Positions 14,119 to 20,668 of a stretch of 20,668 nucleotides of DNA are shown piece by piece. Where the stretch lies: assembly GCA_046540795.1 (NCBI GenBank), contig JBKHEN010000038.1, positions 1 through 20,668 of the forward strand, read 5' to 3'. This DNA is from JAAAOH01 sp046540795 (GTDB taxonomy: Bacteria > Spirochaetota > Spirochaetia > DSM-27196 > PWMO01). Both the position numbers and the translations under genes were made by a program. The notes under the pieces were generated by a model that was not told the DNA's origin, ran no database searches, and saw only the letters and a list, made by a program, of their open reading frames with translations. The stretch's first letter is position 1, and the number at the start of each line of letters is the position of its first letter.

Positions 14119-15143
14119 TTGCCCATTTGATCCATGTCGAGGATGCCGTCGAAGGTGCTTTCGGAGAAACACCGACGGCTCCCGGGCCGCACCACACGCA
14201 CCTTACGCTCGGTGCTCAGGGACCGGATCTCTTCTACCATAATCGCCGTCGAAAACCTTCGGCGCTACCGTACGGCGCACTCTGCCATAGAGGACGATAT
14301 GGCGCGGTCACCGCAGGGATGATGCGATGGGCCCTCTCACGGGGACTGCCGTTCCACTCGGAGGCGGGCATGTATGTGACCGGATGGGCCCTACACGCGG
14401 TCCTGGACCGGGTACTGCATCCGTATATCAACTATTTCAGCGAGCCGCCGGACCGACGCGCATTCCCGCGGGCACACGCATTCTTCGAGCGTATCGTGGA
14501 CGTACTCCTGGTGCGCCGGCGGCGCGGGTATGAGGCGTCGACCGTCGACTTTGACCGTCTCACCGACTGCGGGCCCGAGATTCCCGAGGATCTCCAAGCG
14601 ATGCTCGCCGCGGGCATGCGCGACGCCTTCGAGCGCGCGCGTACGGACGATCAACTACATCCGCGCCTTCAAAACGCCTATGCCGACGCCCGCGATTTCT
14701 ACCGCTTCACCAACACGTCGAGCCCGGAGACCTTGGAGGGGGCGCTTTTGCGCACAGAAACCGACCGCCGCCGCCGTGCGCTCATCGCGCTGTTACACCC
14801 CCTCGAGCTACCATCCGGTTACGACTTCGCCAATGAAGGGCACGCACCGTGGTCCCATCCCTGCGACGAGCACGAGGTACGCACCACGTCGCTTTTCGAG
14901 CTCTTCGATGAGGCGGTCGACCGGGGGCGGCGGCTCGCCCACGGGATCCACGCGGGGTGGGAACAGCGCATCCCCCTCTTCGATGCCCAAACCGACGCCG
15001 CGAGTCCCTCGGTGGAAGCCCTCGTCGGGAACCACAACCTCTCCGATGATCGGTTGCTGCCCTGCACCAAGACCTGCTCCGACCCGTTCCCGCTCCTCGA
15101 GATCGCGGATGAACTCTGCGCCCGCTACAAGCGGCGAAAATAG
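14106..15143 (+). CDS. Zinc-dependent phospholipase C-like protein
   Basis: A 345-residue protein I assign by motif to the zinc phospholipase C / S1-P1 nuclease fold. Seen: His10 in LAHLIHVED, LGAQGPDLFYH with Asp41, ALCHRG with His61, GWALHAVLDRVLHPYI giving His97-x3-Asp101-x3-His105, and RAHAFFE giving His124-x3-Glu128. His-x3-Asp followed by His-x3-Glu matches the order of zinc ligands in Bacillus cereus phospholipase C. There is no signal peptide or membrane segment, so it is predicted cytoplasmic, unlike secreted phospholipases. The C-terminal 200 residues are not recognised and include HPRLQNAYADARDFYRF and a late VGNHNLSDDRLLPC block. The substrate is unknown. It is divergent from ackA, and its last 19 bp overlap the end of the importer operon. 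Confidence 0.7.
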   Translation: MPSQLAHLIHVEDAVEGAFGETPTAPGPHHTHLTLGAQGPDLFYHNRRRKPSALPYGALCHRGRYGAVTAGMMRWALSRGLPFHSEAGMYVTGWALHAVLDRVLHPYINYFSEPPDRRAFPRAHAFFERIVDVLLVRRRRGYEASTVDFDRLTDCGPEIPEDLQAMLAAGMRDAFERARTDDQLHPRLQNAYADARDFYRFTNTSSPETLEGALLRTETDRRRRALIALLHPLELPSGYDFANEGHAPWSHPCDEHEVRTTSLFELFDEAVDRGRRLAHGIHAGWEQRIPLFDAQTDAASPSVEALVGNHNLSDDRLLPCTKTCSDPFPLLEIADELCARYKRRK

Positions 15144-15982
15144 GTGCGCCGGCGGGCGCGGGACGTCGCGGAAAACCGCGCTGAAAGTGCGTCGGCGATG
15201 ACGTTCAGGCTGAGCACGGTCAGTGCCACCGCAATTCCCGGAAACAGCGCGAGCCAGGGCGCTCGCAGCAGATGGTTGCGGGCATCCTTTAGCATCAATC
15301 CCCAGCTCGGGTTGGGAGGCTGGGTACCCAGTCCCAAGAACGACAAAGACGCCTCGATGACCACCGCGAGGGCGAAAGTGATGGACGCCTGCACGATGAT
15401 CTTGGGCAGCACGTTCGGTAACACGTGCAGAACGATCGTGCGGAGCAGGGGGCTCCCGAGGGCACGGGAAGCCTCCACGTATTCCTCGCCTTTTATTGCA
15501 AGGGTTTCGGCACGCACCAGACGGGCAAAAACCGGCGTGAAGATAACGCCGAGGGCGATCATGACCTGCACTAACCCGTAGCCGAAAACACTGACCACGG
15601 TCACCGCCAGCAGGACGGTGGGAAAGGACAGCACCGCATCCATGAGCAGCATCAGCGCACCGTCCGCCGCCCCCTCGGAGAGGCCCGCCGCAAGCCCGAT
15701 GAGGAGTCCCAGGATCAGGGCAATCCCGACGGAGGTGAAACCGACGATGAGCGTTGCACGGGATCCGTACACAAGGCGGGCGAACACGTCACGACCGAAG
15801 TCATCCGTTCCCAATAGGTGCCCGGACTCGCCGGGCGCCGCGAAGCGTACCGTCGTGTCCTGGGCGACGGGACTGAAACGGGTGACCGCCGGAGCACCGA
15901 TTGCCGCAAAGACGAGTAGCACGATGTAGGCAACCGAGAGGGCAAGCAGTATGGTTGCAGCGAGCGCCGCCGGTCGTTGCAC
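15125..15982 (-). CDS. Oligopeptide/dipeptide ABC importer, permease 2 (DppC/OppC type)
   Basis: Inner-membrane permease that pairs with the first permease gene (19384-20304) to form the channel of the importer. The 285 residues contain an N-terminal membrane segment (5-29), the OppC-type LLGTDDFGRDVFARLVYGSR block, several hydrophobic segments and the cytoplasmic EAA loop (EEYVEASRALGSPLLRTI) that docks the ATPases. ASLSFLGLGTQPPNPSWG near the end is typical of DppC/OppC. The start is GTG, 5 nt after the binding-protein stop, with AGGGGA just upstream. As the last gene of the operon it is separated from its partner permease by three genes. Its stop lies inside the end of the convergent gene, leaving no room for a terminator. 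Confidence 0.92.
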   Translation of the reverse strand: MQRPAALAATILLALSVAYIVLLVFAAIGAPAVTRFSPVAQDTTVRFAAPGESGHLLGTDDFGRDVFARLVYGSRATLIVGFTSVGIALILGLLIGLAAGLSEGAADGALMLLMDAVLSFPTVLLAVTVVSVFGYGLVQVMIALGVIFTPVFARLVRAETLAIKGEEYVEASRALGSPLLRTIVLHVLPNVLPKIIVQASITFALAVVIEASLSFLGLGTQPPNPSWGLMLKDARNHLLRAPWLALFPGIAVALTVLSLNVIADALSARFSATSRARRRTYFRRL

Positions 15983-15987
15983 GTCCC

Positions 15988-17508
15988 CTACTCGAGCCTC
16001 AGCTCCCGAAAGTCGTAGGTATCGAGGGCCGGGTCCATCGCGAAGCCCTGTACCTCTTCCCGCAGTCCTACGTGCAGATACGGCGATCCGAGATACATGA
16101 ACGGTACCTCCCGGGCGATGATCTCCAGCGCCTCCGCATAGAGCTCGCTGCGGCGCTCGAACTCGCTCTCCCGCCGCGCCTGCTCGATGAGCTCGGCGAA
16201 CCGATCATCGTGCCAGTTCGTGTAGTTGGACTCTCCGCCGAGTCGGCCGTCAGGGTCCAGCTTACCCGTATGCCCGATGACCGTTAGATCGAAGCGGGAA
16301 CGCCGATAGACGTCGCTGAGCCACGTGGACCAGTCCACAAGTCGGATCTCGGTGTCGAGCCCCACTTCGGCAAGCATCGCGTCGTACATCTCCGCCGCCC
16401 GCACGTGGAACTCGTAGTTCTGCGGGACCACCAGGTCGATGCTCGTACCCTCCTCCACGCCGGCTTCGTCGAGCAATTCGCGCGCCCGCTCGGGATCATA
16501 GGGGTAGAGATCGGTGAAGTCGACGTAGTACGGGCTCTGCGAGTCCATGAACGTGCCGACCACCTCGCCGCCGGTGTAGGCTACGTCGAGCACCTCCTGC
16601 TTGTCGATGGCGTGATTTATCGCTTGTCGAACCTCGAGCTTGTCGAGAGGTTCCCGTTCGGTGTTCATCGACATGACCAGCACCAGCGCCGTGAGTTGGC
16701 GGTACAGTCTTGCATCCGACGCATCCCGAATGGTCTCGATGTCGCCGGGAAGCACCGTATCGATCACGTGCAGATCTCCGCTCAACAGGCCCTGCACCTG
16801 CACCGAGGGCTCGGTGATGATGTTCAGGTTGATCCGATTCACCCTCGGCAGATCCCTCACCCGGTAGTCCTCGTGTCGCTCCAGCACGATGCGGTTATCC
16901 CGCACCCAGCGGGACATCCGGAACGGTCCCGTACCCACCGGCTCTCGTCCGAAGTCATGTCCGTCACGGATGAGATCGGCGGGCAGGATCGCTCCCCATC
17001 CGGAGGCCAGGGATGCAAGGAGCGGCGCGTAGGGCTCTTCGAGCACGAAGACTACGGTGTAGTCATCCGGTGTCTCCACGGCTTCGATGGCCCCGAAATC
17101 CTCTCTCCACGGCGATCCCGAATCCTCGGCAAGCATTCGTTCGAACGTTGCCGCCACATCCTCCGCGATGAGCTCCCGTCCGTGGTGGAACCGGACCCCC
17201 TGGCGAAGCTCGAAGGTCCACCGGAGCCCGTCGTCGCTGGTTTCCCACGAACGTGCGAGGCCGGGCTCCATGCGACCCTCTTCATCGGGCACCGCGAGGG
17301 TCTCGTATACGCTCCGCAAAACCTGGAAGGTCAACGTGCCCGTGGTTGCTTGAGGGTCGAGAGTATCCGGCTCTCCGGCGATCGCCACCTCTACCGGCCG
17401 GTCCCCCGGTTCCGTTTGACCGGCCGCGCCGAGCATGCCGACAACTATGATGAAGAACACGCAGAATGCCGAAACACGCACTGCGTTCGTTCTCATGTTT
17501 CCGTTCAT
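15988..17508 (-). CDS. ABC importer substrate-binding protein, family 5
   Basis: Periplasmic binding protein of the SBP_bac_5 family (peptides, nickel and some sugars). The 506 residues start with a hydrophobic signal (VRVSAFCVFFIIVVGMLGA) followed by AGQTEPGD. Family marks are EPDTLDPQATTG, the ETL..PDEEGRMEPGLARSW block, LRWTFELRQGVRFHHG and AEDVAATFERML, and late on NYTNWHDDRFAELI. No cysteine follows the hydrophobic core, so this does not look like the lipoprotein form common in binding proteins and is probably freely periplasmic. The start ATGA overlaps the stop of the preceding ATPase, and GGAGGAG (17521-17515) lies 6 nt upstream. The ligand cannot be read from sequence. Confidence 0.93.
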   Translation of the reverse strand: MNGNMRTNAVRVSAFCVFFIIVVGMLGAAGQTEPGDRPVEVAIAGEPDTLDPQATTGTLTFQVLRSVYETLAVPDEEGRMEPGLARSWETSDDGLRWTFELRQGVRFHHGRELIAEDVAATFERMLAEDSGSPWREDFGAIEAVETPDDYTVVFVLEEPYAPLLASLASGWGAILPADLIRDGHDFGREPVGTGPFRMSRWVRDNRIVLERHEDYRVRDLPRVNRINLNIITEPSVQVQGLLSGDLHVIDTVLPGDIETIRDASDARLYRQLTALVLVMSMNTEREPLDKLEVRQAINHAIDKQEVLDVAYTGGEVVGTFMDSQSPYYVDFTDLYPYDPERARELLDEAGVEEGTSIDLVVPQNYEFHVRAAEMYDAMLAEVGLDTEIRLVDWSTWLSDVYRRSRFDLTVIGHTGKLDPDGRLGGESNYTNWHDDRFAELIEQARRESEFERRSELYAEALEIIAREVPFMYLGSPYLHVGLREEVQGFAMDPALDTYDFRELRLE

Positions 17509-18323
17509 AATTCGCTCCTCCCGCGCTCATTGTACCGGAGCCGGCGGTCGTGGAAAACCGGCGTATCCCCGACCAGTCGCCTGGTGTACGCATCCTCCGG
17601 GTCTCGCAGGACCTGCGCCGTCGGTCCCCGCTCGACGATTCGACCGTCGGTCATCACCGCAATCTCATCGCTCAAGAACGATACCACGTTCAGATCATGC
17701 GAGATAAACAGGTAGGTCAGCCCGAGCTCTTCCTTCAGGTCGAGCAGGAGGTTGAGAATCTGCGCCTGAATGGAGACGTCGAGACTCGATACCGGCTCGT
17801 CGAGTACCAGAATCTCCGGTCCCGCGGCCAACGCCCGGGCGACGGCGATACGCTGTCGCTGCCCCCCGGAAAACTCATGAGGAAGTCGCGTGCGATCCCC
17901 CGTCGACATTCCGACGCGGCTCAGCAACTCCTCAATCCGTGCATGTCGGTCGGCCCGCAAAGGGGTAGAGCGCAGCAGCGCCTCCTCAATGGACGTACCT
18001 ACGGTAAGCCGTGGATTCAGCGAGGAATAGGGGTCCTGGAATACAATGCCGAGGCGGGATCGCATCCGCCTGAGCTCTCGCCGGGAGATCGAGCCGAGGT
18101 CGACCCCGTCCACCTCTACGGTGCCGGCATCAGGCGGATCGAGATACAATAGCGCCCGCGCCAAGGTGCTTTTGCCGGCACCGGACTCTCCGACTATCCC
18201 CAGGGTGGTTCCGCGAATTACCGTGAGGGACACGTTCTTGAGCGCCTGCACCCTCGTACGCCCGAACATCCCGCGGCGCACGTGGGTCTTGTACAATCCG
18301 CGGGCTTCGATGCACTCAGACAT
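17505..18323 (-). CDS. Oligopeptide/dipeptide ABC importer, ATPase 2 (DppF/OppF type)
   Basis: One of two ATPases that drive the importer. From the chosen start the product has 272 residues: Walker A GESGAGKS (about 45-52), Q-loop VFQDPYSSLNP, signature FSGGQRQR, Walker B LVLDEPVSSLD and the switch ISHDLNVV. It lacks the C-terminal cysteine-rich tail of its partner and so is short for the family. The start at 18323 (MSECIEARGLYK) has GGGAGG 5 nt upstream and overlaps the previous stop by 8 nt; an ATG at 18341 would add six residues. The stop overlaps the binding-protein start. Confidence 0.92.
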   Translation of the reverse strand: MSECIEARGLYKTHVRRGMFGRTRVQALKNVSLTVIRGTTLGIVGESGAGKSTLARALLYLDPPDAGTVEVDGVDLGSISRRELRRMRSRLGIVFQDPYSSLNPRLTVGTSIEEALLRSTPLRADRHARIEELLSRVGMSTGDRTRLPHEFSGGQRQRIAVARALAAGPEILVLDEPVSSLDVSIQAQILNLLLDLKEELGLTYLFISHDLNVVSFLSDEIAVMTDGRIVERGPTAQVLRDPEDAYTRRLVGDTPVFHDRRLRYNERGRSEL

Positions 18324-19383
18324 CGGCGCCTCCCGGCTCATCGGTACCCTTCAGGCCGGCCGCGGGACGATCGTGCGAACCGTTCCTGCGCAGCTCATCG
18401 GCAAAGTGACATGCCGAGAGATGGTCGGACGCGTGAGTTAGAAGCGGAGGATCCTCGCGCCGGCACTTCTCGCGCGCCAGCGGGCAACGGGGGTGGAACG
18501 GGCAGCCCGAAGGACGCTCACGTGGCTCCGGCGCGCGCCCGGGAACCGAGCGCAACCGCTCCCCTCGCTTTTCCGCTTCCGGTATCGCACTCAGGAGCAG
18601 GTCCGTATACGGGTGCAGAGGTTCGGCGAAGAGCCGCTCGGCCGGCGCGGTCTCTACTATCTTTCCGGCATACATAACCGATACCCTGTCGGCTACGGCC
18701 TGAACCACCGCGAAGTCGTGAGAGACGAACAATATCCCCATGCCGAGTCGGTCGCGCAGTCGCCGCAGGAGAGCGAGAATCTGCCCCTGCACCGTGGCGT
18801 CGAGCGCGGTGGTCGGCTCATCCGCAATGAGGAGTCCCGGACCGCATGAGATCGCCATGGCAATGAGGGCGCGCTGCTTCATCCCGCCCGAGAGCTGGTG
18901 AGGATAGCTGCGCAGTACCCTGCGAGGGTCTGCAAGCTCAACCAGCTTGGCTAACCGCAGGGCCCGCAACCGGGCCGCTCCCCGGGAAATGCCGTAGTGC
19001 TCTTCGAGACCTTCCGAGATCTGCCTACCCACGGAGAGGGAAGGATTGAGGTGCCGCCCGGGATCCTGAAATATCATTCCGATCTCGACTCCCCGGAGTC
19101 GACGGAGATCCTCCTCTCCGAGAGACGTGAGCTCCGTGTCCCGGTAGTGAATGCGCCCACCGTCGATGCGTGCCGCACCGGCCGAAAGCCCGGGCACCGC
19201 CCTGGCGGTTACCGTCTTGCCTGCTCCCGATTCGCCGACAAGGGTGTGGATTTCCCCCTCATCCACGGAGAGAGAGACTCCTCGGACCGCTTCAAAGCGC
19301 GAGGGACCGCGGCCGAAACTGATGGTGAGATCCTCCACGCGGAGAAGCGGTGATCCGGATCCCGATGCGTCGTGCCGGCCCAT
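18316..19383 (-). CDS. Oligopeptide/dipeptide ABC importer, ATPase 1 (DppD/OppD type)
   Basis: The other ATPase of the importer. The 355 residues hold Walker A GESGAGKT (50-57), the Q-loop IFQDPGRHLNPS, signature LSGGMKQR, Walker B LLIADEPTTALD and the switch VSHDFAVV. The C-terminal OppD/DppD extension is present with four cysteines (GCPFHPRCP, EKC and SAC), the pattern of the cysteine-rich or iron-sulfur tail in this family. GRHLNP replaces the usual MTSLNP beside the Q-loop, a mild variation. Its ATG follows the stop of the first permease directly (TGAATG). The last 25 residues are a loose polar tail. Confidence 0.93.
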   Translation of the reverse strand: MGRHDASGSGSPLLRVEDLTISFGRGPSRFEAVRGVSLSVDEGEIHTLVGESGAGKTVTARAVPGLSAGAARIDGGRIHYRDTELTSLGEEDLRRLRGVEIGMIFQDPGRHLNPSLSVGRQISEGLEEHYGISRGAARLRALRLAKLVELADPRRVLRSYPHQLSGGMKQRALIAMAISCGPGLLIADEPTTALDATVQGQILALLRRLRDRLGMGILFVSHDFAVVQAVADRVSVMYAGKIVETAPAERLFAEPLHPYTDLLLSAIPEAEKRGERLRSVPGRAPEPRERPSGCPFHPRCPLAREKCRREDPPLLTHASDHLSACHFADELRRNGSHDRPAAGLKGTDEPGGADV

Positions 19384-20304
19384 TCACCCCATCCGAATCC
19401 GTGGATTTACGATACTGTAGAGCACATCGGCAACGAAGTTCACGACGGAGAATACGACCGCCAGAAACACCACCGAAGCCTGAATGACCGGGAAGTCCCG
19501 GTCATAGATACCGGAGAGAAAAAGCCGTCCCAGCCCCGGCAACGAGAAGACCTGCTCGATAATCACCGTGCCGCCGAGCATGTAGCCGAGCTGGATACCG
19601 GCAACGGTGATGACCGGCAGCAGCGCGTTTCGCAACAGATGACGATACCGAATAGTTCGCTCGGCGAGCCCCTTCGACGCGGCGGTCAGCACGTACTCTC
19701 GCTCCAGCTCCTGCAGCGTGGAATTGCGCACGATGCGCACCAGAACCGCCGAGCGACTCACGCCGAGAGCCAGAGCCGGCAGCACGAAATGGGCCGGACC
19801 GGCCGCACCGAAGAGCGGCAGGAGCCCCAGCTTCACCGAGAATACAAGGAGCAGGAGGATTCCCAGCCAGAACCCCGGTATGGCCATACCCAACTGTGAG
19901 TATGCTATGCCGAGGTAGTCGATGAGCGTGTCGTGCCGAACCGCCGAGACGACGCCCAGAGGCACCGCGACGGCCACGGCAAAGAGAAAACCGAGCGTCG
20001 CGAGCAGGAGCGTCACCGGAAGCCGTTCGGCAATGAGCGCAGCAACCGGTTCGCCGGAGAAGTAGGATGTGCCGAAATCGAGACGAGCGACCCCGGAGAT
20101 CCAGCGGAGATACTGCACCGACAGCCGCTCATCCGCCCCGAGTCGATGTCGAATCTCCTCGAGCTCTTCGTCCGACGCCTCGAACCCCGCGACGACCTCC
20201 GCGGGATCCCCGGGCAGCACCCGAAGGAGAAAGAATACCAGCGTGGAGATGAGCAATACCGTAAGTAGCAGCCGCCCGGCACGTCTGAGCAGGAACGTAG
20301 ACAT
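19384..20304 (-). CDS. Oligopeptide/dipeptide ABC importer, permease 1 (DppB/OppB type)
   Basis: First gene of the importer operon. The 306-residue membrane protein begins with LLRRAGRLLLTVLLISTLVF and the family block LRVLPGDPAE, then RLGADERLSVQYLRWISG and LDFGTSYFSGEPV, and about six membrane segments. The EAA loop (EYVLTAASKGLAERTIRY) and the ending GGTVIIEQVFSLPGLGRLFL ... VNPRIR are classic for OppB/DppB. The start at 20304 has a promoter whose -10 ends 8 nt upstream. A GGAG lies between them but would be largely outside the transcript. The tight spacing of all five genes supports one transcript. Confidence 0.94.
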   Translation of the reverse strand: MSTFLLRRAGRLLLTVLLISTLVFFLLRVLPGDPAEVVAGFEASDEELEEIRHRLGADERLSVQYLRWISGVARLDFGTSYFSGEPVAALIAERLPVTLLLATLGFLFAVAVAVPLGVVSAVRHDTLIDYLGIAYSQLGMAIPGFWLGILLLLVFSVKLGLLPLFGAAGPAHFVLPALALGVSRSAVLVRIVRNSTLQELEREYVLTAASKGLAERTIRYRHLLRNALLPVITVAGIQLGYMLGGTVIIEQVFSLPGLGRLFLSGIYDRDFPVIQASVVFLAVVFSVVNFVADVLYSIVNPRIRMG

Positions 20305-20312
20305 GTGTCTCC

Positions 20313-20342
20313 GTTATACTCGTGCAGCGGGGACGACTTCAA
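20313..20342 (-). promoter_or_regulatory. Promoter of the importer operon, short or no leader
   Basis: Minus-strand TTGAAG (20342-20337), 18-bp spacer, TATAAC (20318-20313), then 8 nt to the ATG. The -10 is a near-consensus match. The -35 lies in the promoter-proximal copy of a 12-bp tandem repeat. Confidence 0.55.
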
Positions 20343-20354
20343 GGACGACTTCAA
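20331..20354. repeat. 12-bp perfect tandem repeat at the importer promoter
   Basis: GGACGACTTCAA occurs twice in tandem. On the operon strand each copy reads TTGAAGTCGTCC, and the proximal copy provides the -35. It could be a pair of direct-repeat regulator sites or a chance duplication. Confidence 0.8.
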
Positions 20355-20359
20355 GAAGA

Positions 20360-20383
20360 GAGACTCCGCCGAAGCGGAGTCTC
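20360..20383 (-). terminator. Hairpin with UUCG loop upstream of the importer operon
   Basis: GAGACTCCGC pairs perfectly with GCGGAGTCTC (10 bp). On the minus strand the loop is TTCG closed by C-G, the very stable cUUCGg tetraloop, and a pyrimidine-rich tail (TCTTCTTG) follows. This looks like an intrinsic terminator for a minus-strand transcript coming from the right, ending just before the importer promoter. It could end an upstream gene, a small RNA, or an attenuated longer leader. Confidence 0.6.
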
Positions 20384-20415
20384 CCGGTCGGGGACGGAAG
20401 TTTCAATTTTTACCT

Positions 20416-20442
20416 CGATTTCTTACATGCGATTCTTACATG
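20416..20442. repeat. 14/13-bp imperfect tandem duplication
   Basis: CGATTTCTTACATG is followed at once by CGATTCTTACATG, identical apart from one T. It lies in the non-coding stretch beyond the UUCG hairpin. Confidence 0.8.
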
Positions 20443-20571
20443 TCCTCCGCCCCCACAGGGGTAAAGCAACGACCATGCCAACCGCAATGAAATCCTGCGC
20501 GGTAATTAGTTTCTCCGAAACAAATTAGAGAATAAGCGGGCGGCCGGGGCTCCTGTGTCGGTGCCCCTGTA

Positions 20572-20584
20572 ATGCAATTTGCAT
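20572..20584. promoter_or_regulatory. Small palindrome, possible operator
   Basis: ATGCAA and TTGCAT form a perfect 6-bp inverted repeat around a single T, of a size used by dimeric repressors. A weak minus-strand promoter is predicted just to its right (20605-20633). No regulator gene is in the window, so function is inference. Confidence 0.3.
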
Positions 20585-20668
20585 AAGCTACTCGGTGCCA
20601 CACTATTATCCTATTTCACGATATAGAGTTAAACCCATTTCACCCGGGGCGTGCCTACACGTGGTCAT

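Larger units (their letters stand above)
20384..20668. other. Non-coding right-edge region with repeats and palindromes
   Basis: No gene is supported, and the base composition is more AT-rich than the rest. Contents are an imperfect tandem duplication (20416-20442), a stem TAATT-A-GTTTC with its complement (20503-20527), GGGGC pairing with GCCCC (about 20537-20557), and the inverted repeat ATGCAA-T-TTGCAT (20572-20584). A minus-strand frame open to the edge ends in a stop at 20606-20608. It could be the last 20 codons of a gene outside, but nothing identifies it. A weak minus-strand promoter is possible: GTTAAA complement at 20633-20628, 17-bp spacer, GATAAT at 20610-20605. Confidence 0.4.

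Noticed and set aside
16405..17715. A 436-codon open frame antisense to the binding-protein gene
   Set aside because: A shadow of the importer genes with no family resemblance and no ribosome binding site.
20606..20668. The 3' end of a minus-strand gene at the right edge
   Set aside because: Twenty open codons are not unusual by chance and the residues match no family; noted only within the right-edge region.

Overview
The window is GC-rich (about 60% by eye) and gene-dense, with 16 protein genes read with confidence. The gene set is chromosomal housekeeping and fermentative metabolism: a class I DAHP synthase, arginine deiminase, asparaginyl-tRNA synthetase, a flavodiiron O2/NO reductase, mannose-6-phosphate isomerase, a galactokinase-like GHMP kinase, a long-form PPi-dependent phosphofructokinase, acetate kinase and a complete oligopeptide-type ABC importer. 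PPi-based glycolysis, acetate kinase and a flavodiiron protein together suggest an anaerobic or microaerophilic fermenter. A free-living spirochaete fits best, but that is inference from gene content and no rRNA or phylogenetic marker was tested. I see no phage, insertion sequence, CRISPR array, tRNA or rRNA.

Layout, left to right. 1-200: unexplained, with a weak hairpin after aroF. 201-2588 (minus): arcA then the DAHP synthase gene, each with its own promoter. 2718-4109 (plus): asnS. 4175-7228 (minus): manA, yaiI-like (overlapping manA by 3 nt) and the flavodiiron gene, which has its own likely promoter with two ACCGGT palindromes two helical turns apart. 7322-11320 (plus): galK-like, pfp and a secreted protein of unknown function closed by a strong hairpin terminator. 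11374-14027 (minus): ackA followed 2 nt later by a DUF2779 putative nuclease. 14106-15143 (plus): a zinc phospholipase C-like protein, divergent from ackA. 15125-20304 (minus): a five-gene importer operon in the unusual order permease 1, ATPase, ATPase, binding protein, permease 2. 20305-20668: the opp promoter region, a UUCG hairpin, repeats and an unexplained non-coding stretch.

The genes make a plausible metabolic neighbourhood. Peptides and arginine come in or are deiminated, mannose and galactose phosphates feed glycolysis through the PPi enzyme, and acetate kinase recovers ATP at the end. The flavodiiron protein detoxifies O2 or NO.

I found no obvious new defence or mobile system. The most interesting signals are regulatory and residue-level. 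Several genes have a -35/-10 promoter whose -10 ends only 6-10 nt before the ATG with no ribosome binding site inside the predicted transcript, suggesting leaderless mRNAs. Acetate kinase has Gln where the family has an essential Glu. The DUF2779 protein keeps its cysteines but seems to have lost its PD-(D/E)XK core. Short tandem duplications recur at gene ends and in promoters, one of them copying the last codons of asnS in frame past its stop.
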